Shown here piece by piece: positions 23,506-32,876 of a DNA stretch of 64,000 nucleotides (positions are counted from its first letter, which is position 1; the number at the start of each line of letters is the position of its first letter). This stretch comes from Thioalkalivibrio thiocyanodenitrificans ARhD 1 (lineage in GTDB: Bacteria > Pseudomonadota > Gammaproteobacteria > Ectothiorhodospirales > Ectothiorhodospiraceae): assembly GCF_000378965.1 (NCBI RefSeq), contig NZ_KB900536.1:2038052-2102051 (forward strand). The letters are read 5' to 3'. A model generated the notes under the pieces. That model was not told the DNA's origin and did not search any database. It saw only the letters and a list, made by a program, of their open reading frames with translations. A program made the translations under genes and the position numbers.

Positions 23506-23593
23506 GGCCTCTCCCTCCACCATTTTTCAAAAGGTTAGCACCAAGACGGCCGGATGTAATGAGGCGTGGGACACACTTGCCCGCCTTTGGCGG

Positions 23594-23693
23594 GAAGGTT
23601 GAAGGTTGAAGGTTGAAGGATGAATGGTCCCCCGGAGCGGGGGGATGGGCTCTTATTCCACCTTCATCCTTCATCCTTCATCCTTCATCCTTC
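23594..23693. repeat. Inverted heptamer repeat (GAAGGTT / CCTTCAT)
   Basis: Three copies of GAAGGTT plus GAAGGAT (23594-23621) face four copies of CCTTCAT plus CCTTC (23661-23693). The two arms are complementary apart from a T/A position that differs between arms. A small CCCCC/GGGGG hairpin lies in the loop (23628-23643). The element starts nine bases after the typA stop and precedes the response-regulator gene on the same strand. Confidence 0.92.
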
Positions 23694-23702
23694 GCGCAGC
23701 GA

Positions 23703-25520
23703 CTAGCTTGCCGCGCGCGAGGCCCGCTTGCGTTCATGTTCGAGCAGCAGTTTTTTGCGAATACGGATGGACCCGGGGGTCACCTCCACCAGTTCATCAT
23801 CCTCGATGAACTCCAGCGCCTGCTCGAGGGTCATGCGCACAGGCGGGGTGAGGATGATGTTCTCATCGGTCCCCGCGGCGCGGATGTTGGTGAGCTGCTT
23901 GGCCTTGAGCGGGTTCACCACCAGATCGTTGTCGCGACTGTGGAGGCCGATGATCATGCCTTCGTATACCTCCTCGCCGTGGCCGATGAACAGCCGGCCG
24001 CGTTCCTGGAGGTTGAACAGGGCATAGCCCAGTGCCTTGCCGGCGCCGTTGGCGATGAGCACGCCGTTGTTGCGCGCCCCCACCCCGCCCGGGCGGTACT
24101 CACCGTAGCTGTCGAACACATGGTGCAGGATGCCGGTGCCGGAAGTGGCGGTGAGAAACTCGGTCTGCAGGCCGATCAGGCCGCGCGAGGGGACCCTGTA
24201 GTCCAGGCGCACGCGTCCCTTGCCGTCGGGGATCATGTCCAGCAGTTCGCCGCGGCGGCTGCCCAGCTTTTCCATGATGGCACCCTGATGCTGCTCCTCC
24301 ACGTCCACGGTCACCATCTCGTAGGGCTCTTCCTTGATCCCGTCACGCTCACGCACGATGACCTCGGGCCGGGACACCCCCAGCTCGAAGCCCTCCCGGC
24401 GCATGTTTTCGATGAGGATGGACAGGTGCAGCTCGCCACGCCCGGAGACGCGGAACCTGTCCGGATCATCGGTCTCCTCCACCCGCAGGGCCACATTGTG
24501 CTTGAGTTCCTCGAACAGCCGCTCCCGGATGTTTCGGGAGGTAACGTACTTGCCATCCCTGCCGGCGAACGGCGAGGTGTTGACCTGGAAGGTCATGCTC
24601 ACCGTGGGCTCGTCGACGGTGAGCGCCTTGAGCGCCTCCACCGATGCCGGATCGCACAGCGTGTCGGAGATATAGAGCTCGTCCATGCCGGAGAACGCGA
24701 TGATGTCGCCGGCCCGCGCCTCGGACACCTCGACGCGCTCCAGCCCGTTGAAGCCCAGGATCTGCAGGATGCGTCCGGAACGCACGTTGCCCTCCCGGTC
24801 CACGGCCTTCACCGGGGTGTTGGTCCTGACCCTGCCCCTGCTGATGCGGCCGATGCCGATCAGCCCCTGGAAGCTGTTGTAGTCCAGGGACGAGACCTGC
24901 ATCTGGAAGGGGCCTTCCGCATCCACCTCGGGCGGGCTGACCTTGTCGACGATGGTCTGGAACAGGGGCGTCATATCGCCTTCGGTCACGTCCTTGGCGA
25001 GGCCGGCGTAGCCCTTGAGCGCCGAGCAGTACACCACGGGGAAATCCAGCTGCTCCTCCGTGGCGCCCAGACGGTCGAACAGGTCGAAGACCTGGTCCAC
25101 CACCCAGTCGGGGCGGGCGCCCGGACGGTCGATCTTGTTCACCACCACGATGGGCTTGAAGCCCATGGCGAAGGCCTTGGCGGTGACGAACCGCGTCTGA
25201 GGCATGGGCCCGTCCACCGCGTCCACCAGCAGAAGGACCGAATCCACCATGGACAGCACGCGTTCCACCTCGCCGCCGAAATCCGCATGTCCGGGCGTAT
25301 CCACGATGTTGATGTGGTATCCGTTCCAGTTCAGCGCCGTGTTCTTCGCCAGGATGGTGATTCCGCGCTCCTGTTCCAGGTCACCGGAATCCATCATCCG
25401 CTCGGTCAGGTGGGCGCGCTCCCCGAAGGTGCCGGACTGTTGCAGCAACTTGTCCACGAGCGTGGTCTTGCCATGGTCCACATGGGCGATGATGGCGATA
25501 TTGCGAAGCTTGTCGGTCAT
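23703..25520 (-). CDS. typA: Ribosome-associated GTPase TypA/BipA
   Basis: A 605-residue translational GTPase that binds the 70S ribosome and supports large-subunit assembly and stress growth. G1 is [12 protein letters not shown] (about residues 11-22), G3 [17 protein letters not shown]4 NKID. EF-G-like domains III and V and the BipA-specific C-terminal domain ([19 protein letters not shown]) follow. Length is typical. The start at 25520 gives the conserved [17 protein letters not shown] opening; longer starts add unconserved residues. Confidence 0.93.
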   Translation of the reverse strand: MTDKLRNIAIIAHVDHGKTTLVDKLLQQSGTFGERAHLTERMMDSGDLEQERGITILAKNTALNWNGYHINIVDTPGHADFGGEVERVLSMVDSVLLLVDAVDGPMPQTRFVTAKAFAMGFKPIVVVNKIDRPGARPDWVVDQVFDLFDRLGATEEQLDFPVVYCSALKGYAGLAKDVTEGDMTPLFQTIVDKVSPPEVDAEGPFQMQVSSLDYNSFQGLIGIGRISRGRVRTNTPVKAVDREGNVRSGRILQILGFNGLERVEVSEARAGDIIAFSGMDELYISDTLCDPASVEALKALTVDEPTVSMTFQVNTSPFAGRDGKYVTSRNIRERLFEELKHNVALRVEETDDPDRFRVSGRGELHLSILIENMRREGFELGVSRPEVIVRERDGIKEEPYEMVTVDVEEQHQGAIMEKLGSRRGELLDMIPDGKGRVRLDYRVPSRGLIGLQTEFLTATSGTGILHHVFDSYGEYRPGGVGARNNGVLIANGAGKALGYALFNLQERGRLFIGHGEEVYEGMIIGLHSRDNDLVVNPLKAKQLTNIRAAGTDENIILTPPVRMTLEQALEFIEDDELVEVTPGSIRIRKKLLLEHERKRASRAAS

Positions 25521-25566
25521 ACTGGGGCAGGCCCTGCCTGGGCGGGTGACGGGAAAAAGGTGCAAA

Positions 25567-25595
25567 ATTATACCCGAGTCCCGAGAGGAAAGACG
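25567..25595 (-). promoter_or_regulatory. Candidate typA promoter
   Basis: On the minus strand a perfect TATAAT (25572-25567) lies 47 bases before the typA start. At 17 bases upstream is CGTCTT (25595-25590), a weak -35. The assignment rests mainly on the -10. Confidence 0.5.
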
Positions 25596-25661
25596 GAATT
25601 CTTTTAATCCCGTTGATTCTGCCGGAGGATAAACGCCCCCGGGGCCGATCAGGAGCATTCA

Positions 25662-26018
25662 ATGAAGTCCCAGTACCAGGATATCCAGGTCTACGAGACC
25701 AGAGACGGCTCGATGATCCGGGAGCTGATGCACCCGGATCAGCACGGCAACCGGGCCCAGAGCCTGGCGGAGGCCGTTGTGGCGCCCGGGCAGGAGACCT
25801 GCCTCCATCGCCACGGCCGCACCGAGGAGATCTACCACATCACCCGTGGCGAGGGCCTGATGCGCCTGGGCAGTGAGCGATTTCCCGTCGCCGTGGGCGA
25901 CACCGTGTGCATCGCCCCCGGCACCCCCCACAACATCCGCAACACCGGCGCCGGCCCCCTGCACATCCTGTGCGCCTGTTCACCGGCCTACAGCCACGAG
26001 GACACGGAACTCCTCTGA
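25662..26018 (+). CDS. Single-domain cupin protein
   Basis: A 118-residue cupin beta-barrel. The two metal-binding motifs are visible: HRHGRTEEIYHITRGEG (His, His, Glu) and APGTPHNIRN (His). Small cupins of this type bind a metal and serve as isomerases, dioxygenases or sensors; the substrate is unknown. AGGAG lies six bases before the ATG. It is divergent from typA and not obviously linked to neighbours. Confidence 0.82.
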   Translation: MKSQYQDIQVYETRDGSMIRELMHPDQHGNRAQSLAEAVVAPGQETCLHRHGRTEEIYHITRGEGLMRLGSERFPVAVGDTVCIAPGTPHNIRNTGAGPLHILCACSPAYSHEDTELL

Positions 26019-26153
26019 AGGGTGCCTTGTTCGACAAGGGCTTGCCGGACGAGCCGAATGCACGTCCTTGTGTCCCGGAGATCGGGGGGCGGCTACATCG
26101 AGACCTGTCTGTCCTGTCCGTCCGTTAACCCGCGCGGCTGCCGCGGGACGGAG

Positions 26154-26696
26154 TCAGCCGGGGGCGACGTCCACCCCCCGACGGGCGGCCATGGCCCGGC
26201 CCAGGGCCTCCAGTTCGCCCGGCGTCAGCACCCGGGCGGCCAGCGGCAGGATGCGTTCCTCCTCCAGCGCCAGATGGGCCCGGGTCGCGGCGATCCACCC
26301 GGCGGCATCGCCGATCGCGTCCGCACGACCGCCGGCGACCTCTTCCAGGCTCGCGCGCAGTGCCTGCCAGCCCTGTTCCAGCAGGGGGTGTTCCGCGGCA
26401 AGGCGGGCGATCAGATCCGGCACGCCCTCATCCCAGCCGGCGCGACCCTCGGCCGCCGCCAGGAGCGGAAAGAAATCCCTGTCCTCGTCCGCGTGATGAT
26501 GGGGCGCCGCCCGGTCGAAGTACTCAAGGATCCGCCGTGCCGCCAACTGCGCCTGCGCATCCGGGCCGTGACGGCGCAGATGGGGCGGCAGTCGTTCCAG
26601 GGTATCCAGCCGCTCGATGATGCGTCCGTGACAGGCGCCCAGCAGGCCCAGGGGGTCATCGAAGCCGGGGGCGGGCGCTTTCAGAAATGCGGACAT
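26154..26696 (-). CDS. Hemerythrin-domain protein
   Basis: A 180-residue four-helix protein of the hemerythrin/HHE superfamily. Iron ligands are suggested by LGACHGRIIERLDTL (first His), HHHADEDRDFFPLL (second), AAEHPLLEQGW (third) and THAHLALEEERILPL-like ATRAHLALEEERILP (fourth). Such proteins bind a di-iron site and sense or buffer oxygen, nitric oxide or iron. It lacks a signal peptide. No partner domain is present. Confidence 0.82.
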   Translation of the reverse strand: MSAFLKAPAPGFDDPLGLLGACHGRIIERLDTLERLPPHLRRHGPDAQAQLAARRILEYFDRAAPHHHADEDRDFFPLLAAAEGRAGWDEGVPDLIARLAAEHPLLEQGWQALRASLEEVAGGRADAIGDAAGWIAATRAHLALEEERILPLAARVLTPGELEALGRAMAARRGVDVAPG

Positions 26697-26800
26697 GTTT
26701 CACCTCACTGGATCTGCCGGACGCCGGGTGTCCATGCGCAGGCGCCGGCCATGCCCGGGCGCCGCTACGTTGATACACTGACCGGGTCGCAGCCGACACC

Positions 26801-26822
26801 TTGATCCGGATATTTCACCAGG
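26801..26822 (+). repeat. Interspersed TTGAYCCGGATATTTCA element, copy 2
   Basis: This copy ends six bases before the ATG of the next gene and supplies its CCAGGA ribosome-binding region. It matches the copy at 22247-22269. Confidence 0.6.
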
Positions 26823-26828
26823 ACAACC

Positions 26829-27200
26829 ATGAACGAACTACGGGAACCACCGACGCAGGACACCCGCCCCGCGAATCTCAAGAGCGGGCCGGCCATGATC
26901 GTCTACGTCCTGTATCTGATCGGCTTCCTGGTGGGCCTGACGGCCCTGGCGGGCGTGATCATCGCGCACTTGAAATTCGGCGAGGCGGATCCAGCAAGCC
27001 GCAGTCACCATCAGTACCAGATCCGCACCTTCTGGTTCGGCCTGTTGATGGTGGTGGTCGGCATGCTGCTGTCGGTGACCGGCATCGGCTACCTGATCCT
27101 GCTGTGGTGGTTCGTGTGGACCCTGGTGCGTTGCATCAAGGGCATCCTGCGCCTGCTGGACGAGAGGCCCATGGAACACCCGGGGACGCTGCTCTGGTGA
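26829..27200 (+). CDS. Small inner-membrane protein (DUF4870-like)
   Basis: A 123-residue membrane protein with about three hydrophobic segments: AMIVYVLYLIGFLVGLTALAGVIIA, FWFGLLMVVVGMLLSVTG and YLILLWWFVWTLVRCIKGI. The pattern resembles DUF4870-type small membrane proteins of unknown role. The start is supported by CCAGGA six bases upstream, within an interspersed repeat. It is convergent with the ycgL gene. Confidence 0.7.
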   Translation: MNELREPPTQDTRPANLKSGPAMIVYVLYLIGFLVGLTALAGVIIAHLKFGEADPASRSHHQYQIRTFWFGLLMVVVGMLLSVTGIGYLILLWWFVWTLVRCIKGILRLLDERPMEHPGTLLW

Positions 27201-27221
27201 CCTGAGCCCTGAAACCCTCCC

Positions 27222-27467
27222 TCACTGGGGGCGTTCATTCTCGGCCGGCATCTGCAGATGAAAGCCCCTCTCGCGCAGGCTGACCCGCACGGCCTCGGGG
27301 TCCTCCTGCGCCAGGGCACGCCCCGGCGTGAGGTCGAACTCCAGCGCAAAGCAGGGCGTTCCGAACACCTTCCTGAGCGGTTCCGGAATCATCTCGAAAG
27401 CGTCCTTGCTGGCCAGGTATACATAGGTATCCCGCCTGCGGCTGCTGCGATAGACGTACACACGCAT
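27222..27467 (-). CDS. ycgL: YcgL-domain protein
   Basis: An 81-residue protein matching the YcgL family: VYVYRSSRRRDTYVYLASKDAFEMIPEPLRKVFG near the start and GFHLQMPAENE near the end. The family is small, gammaproteobacterial and of unknown function; in many genomes it sits near cell-division or RNase D genes. Its ATG overlaps the stop of the upstream membrane-protein gene (TGATG near 27467), so the two are co-translated. Confidence 0.85.
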   Translation of the reverse strand: MRVYVYRSSRRRDTYVYLASKDAFEMIPEPLRKVFGTPCFALEFDLTPGRALAQEDPEAVRVSLRERGFHLQMPAENERPQ

Positions 27468-28216
27468 CAGGCATCGCCTCCGGCCGCCACCGGCTGTTCG
27501 TCCCCGCCGCCGGCCTCCGGCTCCGGGATGCGCGGCCCGGCGCCCTCCACGTCCCAGACACTCATGGACTCCACGTCGCGCAGCCGATACTCGAAACCGA
27601 CGGTGCCATGGCGCATCACCTGCTTGAGAAACACGCTGGCGGAAGTGACGCCGGCGAGGGTACCCTCGCGCATCGTGCCGCCCGGCGATGTCACGAGGCG
27701 GACGTACTCCCCCACCAGCTGCGGCAATTCCTCTTCAAACGCGTCACGCCAGGCCCGCTCGACCGGCGGCGCGCGGTCTTCCGCGCGGAAACTCCCCAGC
27801 GGAGAACGCGGCCGCGCCTGCCCGAGGGCACCATCCTGTACCGTATCGTCCAGCTGCTGGCCGGCCTCCTCCTCCATGCGCCGCACCTGTTCCTCGTTGG
27901 GAATCGGCGTGTCCGCGGGACGCTGCACGGGCATGGGGACCTCCACCGTGTAGCCCATGCGCGTCAGTTCGCGCTCCACCCGGGCATCGGCGCCGCCATA
28001 GAGGGCACCCGCCGCCACCAGCAGGCCGAGGATGCTCAACAGGAATCCGAAACGGGCCTGACGCCAGTGGAGCAGCACAAAGGCCAGCGACACCACCGGA
28101 ACCAGATTGATGACACCCCAGATAAATTCCCTTCGAAAACCGGCCCGTACCACCAGGAGATAGCCCAGCAACACGCCCGCCATGCCCACCAGCAGCGCAG
28201 TCTCCATCAGGTCCAT
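27467..28216 (-). CDS. Membrane protein of unknown function coupled to ycgL
   Basis: A 249-residue protein. The first 80 residues form about three membrane helices (LMETALLVGMAGVLLGYLL, IWGVINLVPVVSLAFVLLHW, FGFLLSILGLLVAAGALY). A soluble C-terminal region then contains EEQVRRMEEEAGQQLDD and a small beta-like domain (LVGEYVRLVTSPGGTMREG ... EYRLRDVESMSVW). I do not recognise the family. The start at 28216 follows GAGGGCGGG; an in-frame ATG at 28207 is possible. The frame stays open upstream into speA but that part is antisense-like noise. Confidence 0.68.
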   Translation of the reverse strand: MDLMETALLVGMAGVLLGYLLVVRAGFRREFIWGVINLVPVVSLAFVLLHWRQARFGFLLSILGLLVAAGALYGGADARVERELTRMGYTVEVPMPVQRPADTPIPNEEQVRRMEEEAGQQLDDTVQDGALGQARPRSPLGSFRAEDRAPPVERAWRDAFEEELPQLVGEYVRLVTSPGGTMREGTLAGVTSASVFLKQVMRHGTVGFEYRLRDVESMSVWDVEGAGPRIPEPEAGGGDEQPVAAGGDA

Positions 28217-28364
28217 ACCCGCCCTCGCCGATCGGATTCGGGATCTGAGTATAACCGCATCGGGCGGCGACGGTCTGTGATGCGGCCCCTGCGCCGGATG
28301 CGCCGGGCACGCGCGGGCGATCCGTAGTGCACGACGCCCCGGGACGGGCCACCTGCCGCAGCGC

Positions 28365-30248
28365 CTACTCCTCCAGGTAGGTGTAACCGGACAACCCTTG
28401 CTCCAGCTCCCCCAGGACCTGTTCGCCCAGGTCCTTCTCCAGGCCGGCGGTCGCCACCTTGTCACGGTACGCCGCAACCAGGGCCCGGGGATCGAAATGC
28501 ACATAGCGCAGCAGTTCGTCCACGGTATCGCCGCGTTCAGGCTGCACCAGGCGGTGACCGCCGCCCGGTTCCAGCACCACATTGATCGAATCCGTATCGC
28601 CGAACAGATTGTGCAGGTCCCCGAGGATCTCCTGGTAGGCCCCCACCAGGAAGATGCCCAGCAGGTAGGGCTCACCCTCCCGCGGGGCGTGCAGCGGGAG
28701 GCTCGTCTCCACACCCTCGCCATCCACGTAACGCTCCACGTGACCGTCGGAATCGCAGGTAAGGTCCTGCAGCACCGCCCGGCGCGTGGGACGCTCGTCC
28801 AGCCGGTGCAGCGGCATGATGGGGAAGATCTGGTCGATGGCCCACACGTCCGGGATGGACTGGAACACCGAGAAGTTGCAGAAGAACTTGTCCGCCAGCT
28901 TCTCGTTGATCTCCTCGCGGATCTCGCTGCTCAGGCGATGGGAGGCATCCGCAGCCAGGCGCCGGCAGGTGGCGAAGTACAGCGTCTCCGCCCGCGCCCG
29001 TTGCGCCAGGTCCAGGACGCCGTGGGTATACATGGCCTGCACCTCCGACAACCAGTGAGCCATGTCGTGGTAGACCTCGTTGGGGGCAATGCCCTCGGTG
29101 TTCTCATACAGGCGCCACATATCCTGCAGGACCAGGGGCTCATCCCCGGTCGGGGCCGGCAGATCGTCCTGCGCCGGGGCGCGCTCTGTATCGATCACGT
29201 TGGTGACCAGTACCGCGTGATGCGCGGTAAGTGCCCGGCCCGATTCGGTGAATATCTGCGGGTGGGGAAGATCGTACTCGATGCAGGTATTCATCAGGCT
29301 GCGAACGATGTTGTTGGCATACTCCTGGAGGCTGTAGTTGATGGAACAGTCGTTGCGTGAGCGGCTGCCCTCGTAGTCCACGCCCAGTCCTCCGCCCGCA
29401 TCCACCACCAGGATGTCGGCGCCCAGACGGCGCAGCTCGGCGTAAAAGCGCCCCGCCTCGCTCATGCCGGCCTGTATATCCCGGATGTTGGCGATCTGTG
29501 AGCCCATGTGGAAGTGCAGCAGCTGCATGCAGTCGAGCATGCCCGCATCGCGCAGGCGATCCAGCATCCCGAGGGACTGGCTGGCGGAGAGCCCGAACTT
29601 GGCCTTCTCGCCGCCGGTGTTCTGCCACTTGCCCTTGCCGATGGAGGCCAGCCGCACCCGCATGCCCAGCATGGGGCGAACGCCCAGGTCGCGCGCCTCG
29701 GCCATGACACCGTCAAGTTCCGAAGGCTTCTCGATGACGATATAGACCCGGAGCCCGAGCATCTGCCCGATGAGGGCAAGACGCAGGTACTCCCGGTCTT
29801 TGTAGCCATTGCACACGATCACCCCGCCGGGGCGCGACAGCGCCAGCACCGCCATCAGCTCGGGCTTGCTGCCGGCTTCCAGGCCCACGCGCTCGCCGCC
29901 CTCGCCCAGGATGCGCTCCACCACGCTGCGCTGCTGATTCACCTTGATGGGATAGACCGCGGTATAGGTGCCCTCGAAACCGGACTCCTCCCGGGCCTGG
30001 TCAAAGGCCTGGCGCAGGCGGTGCACCCGGTCGCCGAGGATGTCCTCGAAGCGGATCAGCACGGGCAGGCCCGACTGTCCCGAAGCGCGCAGGGACTGCG
30101 CCAGCTCGTAGAGATCGACGCCGGGATGGCCGTCCAGGCCCGGCACCCGCAGACACACCCGTCCATGGCCGTTCACATGAAAGTAGCCGCCGTTCCAGTT
30201 GGCGATATTGTAGAGTTCGCGGGCTTGATCCAGGTTCCAGGCAGTCAT
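28365..30248 (-). CDS. speA: Biosynthetic arginine decarboxylase
   Basis: A 627-residue PLP enzyme that converts arginine to agmatine for polyamine synthesis. The PLP lysine is in TAVYPIKVNQQ (about residue 95). GLEAGSKPELMAVLAL, HFHMGSQIANIRDIQ and VDAGGGLGVDYEGSRS are typical barrel motifs. Full length. The start at 30248 matches the usual MTAWNLDQARELYNI-type opening. It is divergent from speE, so two polyamine genes share one 109-base regulatory region. Confidence 0.93.
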   Translation of the reverse strand: MTAWNLDQARELYNIANWNGGYFHVNGHGRVCLRVPGLDGHPGVDLYELAQSLRASGQSGLPVLIRFEDILGDRVHRLRQAFDQAREESGFEGTYTAVYPIKVNQQRSVVERILGEGGERVGLEAGSKPELMAVLALSRPGGVIVCNGYKDREYLRLALIGQMLGLRVYIVIEKPSELDGVMAEARDLGVRPMLGMRVRLASIGKGKWQNTGGEKAKFGLSASQSLGMLDRLRDAGMLDCMQLLHFHMGSQIANIRDIQAGMSEAGRFYAELRRLGADILVVDAGGGLGVDYEGSRSRNDCSINYSLQEYANNIVRSLMNTCIEYDLPHPQIFTESGRALTAHHAVLVTNVIDTERAPAQDDLPAPTGDEPLVLQDMWRLYENTEGIAPNEVYHDMAHWLSEVQAMYTHGVLDLAQRARAETLYFATCRRLAADASHRLSSEIREEINEKLADKFFCNFSVFQSIPDVWAIDQIFPIMPLHRLDERPTRRAVLQDLTCDSDGHVERYVDGEGVETSLPLHAPREGEPYLLGIFLVGAYQEILGDLHNLFGDTDSINVVLEPGGGHRLVQPERGDTVDELLRYVHFDPRALVAAYRDKVATAGLEKDLGEQVLGELEQGLSGYTYLEE

Positions 30249-30357
30249 GGGAGTTCCGATGGCATTGGCGGGATGTCGGGCGGAGATACCGCGATGGACA
30301 TGAGACGTGCGTGCTTTATCATACTGCCTCCACCCATCCCGTTGGGAGCCCGAACCC

Positions 30358-31209
30358 ATGTCACTGGACGCCCACTGGTTCTCGGAAGCAGACAAGGGCC
30401 TGGCCTTGTCGCTGCGCATCCGGAAAAAGCTCCATGAGGAGCAGACGCCATTCCAGAAGATCGAGATCTACGAGACCGACTCCTTCGGGAACCTGATGGT
30501 GATCGACGGCTGCGTGATGCTCACCGGCCGGGACAACTTCATCTACCATGAGATGATGTCGCATCCGGTGCTCTATGCCCATGCCGACCCCGGCAACGTG
30601 CTGATCATCGGCGGCGGCGATTGCGGGACACTGCGCGAGGTGCTCCGGCATCCGGAGGTCAGGCAGGCCACCCAGGTGGACATCGACGAGCGGGTCACGC
30701 GCCTGTCGGAGGCGTATTTCCCGGAGCTGTGCGAATCGAATCACGACCCGCGTGCACGCCTCCTGTTCGATGACGGCATCAAGTTCGTGCAGGAGGCGAA
30801 ACCCGGCTCCATCGACGTGATCATCGTCGACAGCACGGATCCGGTGGGCCCCGCGGCCGGCCTTTTCTCCACCGACTTCTACAGGGACTGCATCAAGGCC
30901 CTGGGCGCCGGCGGACTGCTCGTCCAGCAGAGCGAGTCGCCGCTGCTGCACACCGAGTCCATCATCAGGCCGATGCACGACAGCCTGCGGGCTGCCGGCT
31001 TCCACGATCCGGTGGCCCTGCACTTCCCCCAGTGTACCTATCCCTCGGGGTGGTGGACCGCCACCATGGCCGGCAAGGACGGGCCTGTCACCTTCCGGCG
31101 CGAAAAGGCGGCCGAACAGAAACCCTTCGAGACCCGCTATTACAACGCCGCCATCCAGCGTGCCGCCGGGGCCTCCCCCGAGTTCTTCCGCAAGGCGCTG
31201 CTCGGGTGA
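30358..31209 (+). CDS. speE: Polyamine aminopropyltransferase (spermidine synthase)
   Basis: A 283-residue enzyme that transfers the aminopropyl group from decarboxylated S-adenosylmethionine to putrescine. Seen are ADKGLALSLRIRKKLHEEQTP-like start region, GGGDCGTLREVLRH for the nucleotide-methionine site, and the catalytic-loop DSTDPVGPA. The start at 30358 follows TTGGGAG with seven bases spacing. The C-terminus is complete. Its role pairs with the divergent speA. Confidence 0.92.
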   Translation: MSLDAHWFSEADKGLALSLRIRKKLHEEQTPFQKIEIYETDSFGNLMVIDGCVMLTGRDNFIYHEMMSHPVLYAHADPGNVLIIGGGDCGTLREVLRHPEVRQATQVDIDERVTRLSEAYFPELCESNHDPRARLLFDDGIKFVQEAKPGSIDVIIVDSTDPVGPAAGLFSTDFYRDCIKALGAGGLLVQQSESPLLHTESIIRPMHDSLRAAGFHDPVALHFPQCTYPSGWWTATMAGKDGPVTFRREKAAEQKPFETRYYNAAIQRAAGASPEFFRKALLG

Positions 31210-31231
31210 CGGTCAACGCGAAAGCCTCTCA

Positions 31232-32038
31232 TCACTTGCCGCGTCCGTGCTTCAGCCTGTCCAGGCGCAACCGCTGACGTTCGTCGAACAGGCGTCTTGA
31301 ACCCAGCCACACCGCACCCAGGGTGCCGAAGCCGGTACCCGCGGCAATCAGGAACATGATCAGGATCTGGTATTTCACCGCCTCCATGGGCGGTGCGCCC
31401 GCGAGGATCTGACCGGTCATCATGCCCGGCAGGCTGACGATCCCGGCCGCCGCCATGGCGTTGATGATCGGCATCAGTCCGCTGCGGGCCGCGTCGCGGC
31501 GGATCGAAGAGATGGACAAGCCCCAGGCCTGGCCCATCATGAGCCGTGCCTCGATCACCCGGCGCTGCTGCCAGGCGGTCTGGGTGAGACGATCGAGGCC
31601 CAGCGCGATACCGGTCATGGTATTGCCCAGCAGCATGCCCAGCAGCGGAATGGAATACTGGGGCTCCCACCAGGGCGAGGGGCCGATCATGATGGTGAGC
31701 GCAAGCACCGTCACCGCGAACGCGGAGACGAACATGGACGAAGTGCCGATGCCGTAACCCCACCAGCCGGAGAAACGCCGCCCCTGGCGCGCCATCACCT
31801 CATAGCCCGCCACCGCCAGCATCACCAGGGACAACCCCGCCACCCAGTAGAGCTGAGCGTTGTCGAACAGCACCTTGAGGACCAGACCGATGAGCAGGAG
31901 TTGAACCACCGTCCGGGTGCCCGCCACCAGCAGGCTGCGGGACAGACCCATGCCGACTCGCGCCGTCAGCACGGCAAGCACCACCACGAGAAAGGCGGCG
32001 ATGGACAGGTCCAGCGGCGACAGAATGATCAGACTCAT
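31232..32038 (-). CDS. fetB: Iron-export ABC permease FetB
   Basis: A 268-residue inner-membrane protein with about six to seven helices of the FetB/YbbM family. Signatures include GTRTVVQLLLIGLVL (about residue 40), PLLGMLLGNTMTGIALGLDR (about 132-151) and GLMPIINAMAAAGIVSLPGMMTGQILAG. Together with FetA it exports iron and helps oxidative-stress resistance in E. coli. Its ATG overlaps the fetA stop by four bases (ATGA, 32038-32035). Confidence 0.87.
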   Translation of the reverse strand: MSLIILSPLDLSIAAFLVVVLAVLTARVGMGLSRSLLVAGTRTVVQLLLIGLVLKVLFDNAQLYWVAGLSLVMLAVAGYEVMARQGRRFSGWWGYGIGTSSMFVSAFAVTVLALTIMIGPSPWWEPQYSIPLLGMLLGNTMTGIALGLDRLTQTAWQQRRVIEARLMMGQAWGLSISSIRRDAARSGLMPIINAMAAAGIVSLPGMMTGQILAGAPPMEAVKYQILIMFLIAAGTGFGTLGAVWLGSRRLFDERQRLRLDRLKHGRGK

Positions 32039-32658
32039 GCCGCCTCCTCCCGGAGTCCTCCCGACCCCATCAACAGTGACCGCCCGCCCACCCGCTGGCG
32101 TTGCAGCGGATCATGGCTCACCCAAAGCGCAGCCGCGTTGTGCTCCGACACGTAGTCACGCACCAGCCGTTCCACGCTGCGCGTATTGGCAGGATCCAGA
32201 TTGGCGGTGGGCTCATCCAGCAGCAGCACACGGGGCCGGTTCTCCAGCAGCCTCGCCAGCGCCAGGCGCTGGCGCTCGCCGCTGGACAGCCGCTCGACAT
32301 CCCATTCCCGCACCTCCGGTTCGAAACCGAGGTCCCGGAGCATGGTGTCGCTCCCCGCCGGATCCAGGTGCAACCCCACGCGCTCTTCCCACCACATGGG
32401 TTCCGCCGGCAGGTACGCCACCTGCCGGCGCCAGAGCGTGGGCGGTATGCCGGTGCGTTCCACGCCGTCCAGCAGCACCTCCCCCTCACTGGGATCAAGA
32501 TCCGCCAGGGCGCGCAGGAGCAGCGTCTTGCCCGAGCCCGAAGGACCGTGAAGCTTGCAGATCTCCCCGGCCAGCAGCCGGAAGTCAACGGGTCCGACAT
32601 GGGCGGCGCGCAGGCCGCGGACGTCGAGCACGGTCTGTGAGGAGGCAGGTTCAGACAC
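32035..32658 (-). CDS. fetA: Iron-export ABC ATPase FetA
   Basis: A 207-residue ABC ATPase: Walker A GPSGSGKTLLLRAL (about residue 38), signature LSSGERQRLALARLL, Walker B VLLLDEPTANLDP, and the switch His in LWVSHDP. The Q-loop region includes RQVAYLPAEPMWWEERV, typical of FetA/YbbL. It is the first gene of a two-gene operon with fetB. No iron-responsive box is apparent in the 218-base spacer upstream. Confidence 0.87.
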   Translation of the reverse strand: MSEPASSQTVLDVRGLRAAHVGPVDFRLLAGEICKLHGPSGSGKTLLLRALADLDPSEGEVLLDGVERTGIPPTLWRRQVAYLPAEPMWWEERVGLHLDPAGSDTMLRDLGFEPEVREWDVERLSSGERQRLALARLLENRPRVLLLDEPTANLDPANTRSVERLVRDYVSEHNAAALWVSHDPLQRQRVGGRSLLMGSGGLREEAA

Positions 32659-32876
32659 CGGTCTCGGAACTCCAGGTCAGGTGGGCTGAAGCGAACGACC
32701 GCAGCATCATACGGCATGCGCAGCCATTCCCTGAAACGCGGTTACGGCACGGCGTCCGCATGAACGCGGTGATCGCGACGAGGTGTCCTGGCGTGTAGCG
32801 GTGGAAATCGGGCCGGAGGGGTTTCGCGCGTGGCGGGCGGCGCGCGGGTTCACTGAATTCGGCGTCAGTGCAATGC

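Noticed and set aside
23613-25607. 664-residue plus-strand open frame
   Set aside because: Antisense to typA; no family resemblance, histidine- and glycine-rich composition caused by GC bias.
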